Source of the DNA: Bacteroidales bacterium
GTDB taxonomy: Bacteria > Bacteroidota > Bacteroidia > Bacteroidales > UBA3663
DNA: 62,753 bases
NCBI GenBank assembly: GCA_017561935.1
Contig: JAFZBE010000013.1
Coordinates: 1 to 62,753 of the forward strand
Direction: 5' to 3'
Shown here: positions 62,031 to 62,753 of the stretch, in pieces
Layout: every line of letters starts with the position of its first letter
Position numbering within the stretch: the stretch's first letter is position 1
The notes under the pieces: generated by a model
Databases searched by the model: none
Seen by the model: only the letters and a program-made list of their open reading frames with translations
What the model was told of the DNA's origin: nothing
Position numbers and translations under genes: made by a program

Positions 62031-62450
62031 GCATGTCCCCCAACGAACGTAAGAGGACATCATCCTGCAGAACCATATCCTTCAGCGGACGTTGGGGGAT
62101 ATGGCCCCATCGTCGCATGTCTTACAGTGAACGTAAGGGGATATGGTCCCATCGTCGCATATCCTTCAACGAACGTAAGGGGATATGGCCCCATCGTCGC
62201 ATGTCCTTCAGTGGACGTTAGGGGACATCCTTCTATCAGCGCATATCCTTCAACGTACGTTAGGGGACATGCCACAATCGTCTCATATCCTCCAGCGTAC
62301 GTTAGGGGATATCCTACAATCGTCGCATATCCTCCAGCGTACGTTAGGGGACATCCCTCCATCGCGGCATATCCTCCAACGAACGTTAGCGGACATACAA
62401 CAATCGTGGCATATCCCCGTAGGATCCTTGGGGGACATGCCACGATTGGA
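62031..62450. repeat. 42-bp tandem array of near-palindromes, 10 units
   Basis: Exactly ten 42-bp units (starts at 62031, 62073, ... 62409). Each opens GCATATCC or a variant, has a central AACGTACGTT-like palindrome, then GGGGAYATG and a 12-nt variable tail such as CCCATCGTC. Each unit can fold back on itself for about 30 bp. Because 42 is divisible by 3, spurious ORFs run through it on both strands. It is not a CRISPR: unit length, degenerate repeats and short tails exclude this. Confidence 0.88.
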
Positions 62451-62530
62451 AATTGGGAATTGGATTTGCCGAACTAATTATAAATTATGGGAATTCGCGG
62501 TTTTTCATGTTTCCTCCTCAATTTCCAATC
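62444..62530. repeat. 12-bp inverted repeat joining the two tandem arrays
   Basis: GATTGGAAATTG (62444-62455) overlaps the end of the 42-bp array. Its perfect complement CAATTTCCAATC (62519-62530) overlaps the start of the 41-bp array, and 63 nt lie between. The 62456-62518 stretch holds nothing else I can identify. Confidence 0.7.
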
Positions 62531-62753
62531 GCATCAAGCATTCTGTCGCGCGTCATGATGCTCTATCCAATCGAGCAAGCACTCTGTCGCGCGTCATGAT
62601 GCTCTATCCAATCGAGCAAGCACTCTGTCACGCGTCACGATGCTCTATCCAAACGAGCAAGCACTCTGTCGCGCGTCACGATGCTCTCTCCAACCGAAGC
62701 AAGCACTCTGTCGCGCGTCATAATGCTCTATCCAATCGAGCAAGCACTCTGTC
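62526..62753. repeat. 41-bp tandem array, at least 5.5 units, continuing beyond the window
   Basis: The common word TCTGTC recurs at 62542, 62583, 62624, 62665, 62707 and 62748, that is, every 41 bp (once 42). The unit contains CTCTGTCGCGCGTCATGATG, a palindrome-like core, with GAGC/GCTC flanking it. There is no spacer of constant size, so it is not a CRISPR. Confidence 0.85.

Noticed and set aside
62060..62477. Repetitive ORFs of 72, 116 and 127 codons on both strands
   Set aside because: They run through the 42-bp array, whose unit is a multiple of three, so open frames arise in several phases. There is no promoter or conserved start.
62031..62753. CRISPR array
   Set aside because: The repeats are degenerate and directly adjacent. 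The variable tails are only 12 nt, and no cas gene is seen.

Overview
The window reads as chromosome of an anaerobic gut or rumen Bacteroidales, most like Prevotella and relatives. The grounds are a SusC/SusD utilisation locus, a BspA-type leucine-rich repeat protein, a DUF6377 regulator, Bacteroidetes-type lipoprotein signals, and promoters of the Bacteroides type (TTTG, about 20 nt, TAnnTTTG). About fifteen of these promoters can be read by eye, and they fixed several start codons.

Layout. 1-6.9 kb: an AT-rich leftward exopolysaccharide operon (pyruvyl transferase, Wza-like exporter, Wzc-like tyrosine kinase, GT4, Wzy-like polymerase cut by the window edge). 7-12.7 kb: secreted proteins (BspA-like LRR protein, tyrosine-phosphatase-like protein, small lipoprotein) and a DUF456 membrane protein. 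12.8-22.8 kb: secreted subtilase, era, a PfkB kinase, der, an AMP-forming acyl-CoA ligase, an L-lactate/malate dehydrogenase and a stand-alone PIG-L deacetylase. 23-26 kb: GH51 arabinofuranosidase and GH16 beta-glucanase. 26-31.4 kb: leftward asparagine-to-fumarate operon (dcuB, ansB, porin, aspA). 31.6-34.4 kb: patatin and the DUF6377 regulator. 34.7-43.4 kb: a SusE/F-like, SusC, SusD, GH30, surface glycan-binding protein locus, probably for beta-1,6-glucan. 43.4-47.5 kb: GH125 mannosidase, metallophosphoesterase, cardiolipin synthase. 47.5-56 kb: a leftward pectin-type cluster (GH28, DUF4861, beta-helix/DUF6298) ending in a tandem GT2. 56.7-60.3 kb: LolC/E-type permease, aminotransferase, mltG. 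60.7-62.75 kb: tRNA-Ser(GCT), a YoeB-type toxin-antitoxin pair, an overlooked 27-codon membrane-protein ORF, and two tandem repeat arrays running off the window.

The least explained signals are non-coding. (1) A structured repeat with terminal inverted repeats and covarying hairpins is seen as three modules, in the long leaders of mltG and the GH28 gene. (2) Next to it is a 137-bp MITE-like palindrome. (3) A 10-unit, 42-bp array of near-palindromes is joined by a perfect 12-bp inverted repeat to a 41-bp array. (4) Low-complexity repeats sit at gene junctions and inside reading frames, giving the same GLRGLRGSKG peptide in two unrelated proteins. (5) A folded leader precedes der. All positions and alignments were made by eye, and no database search was possible.
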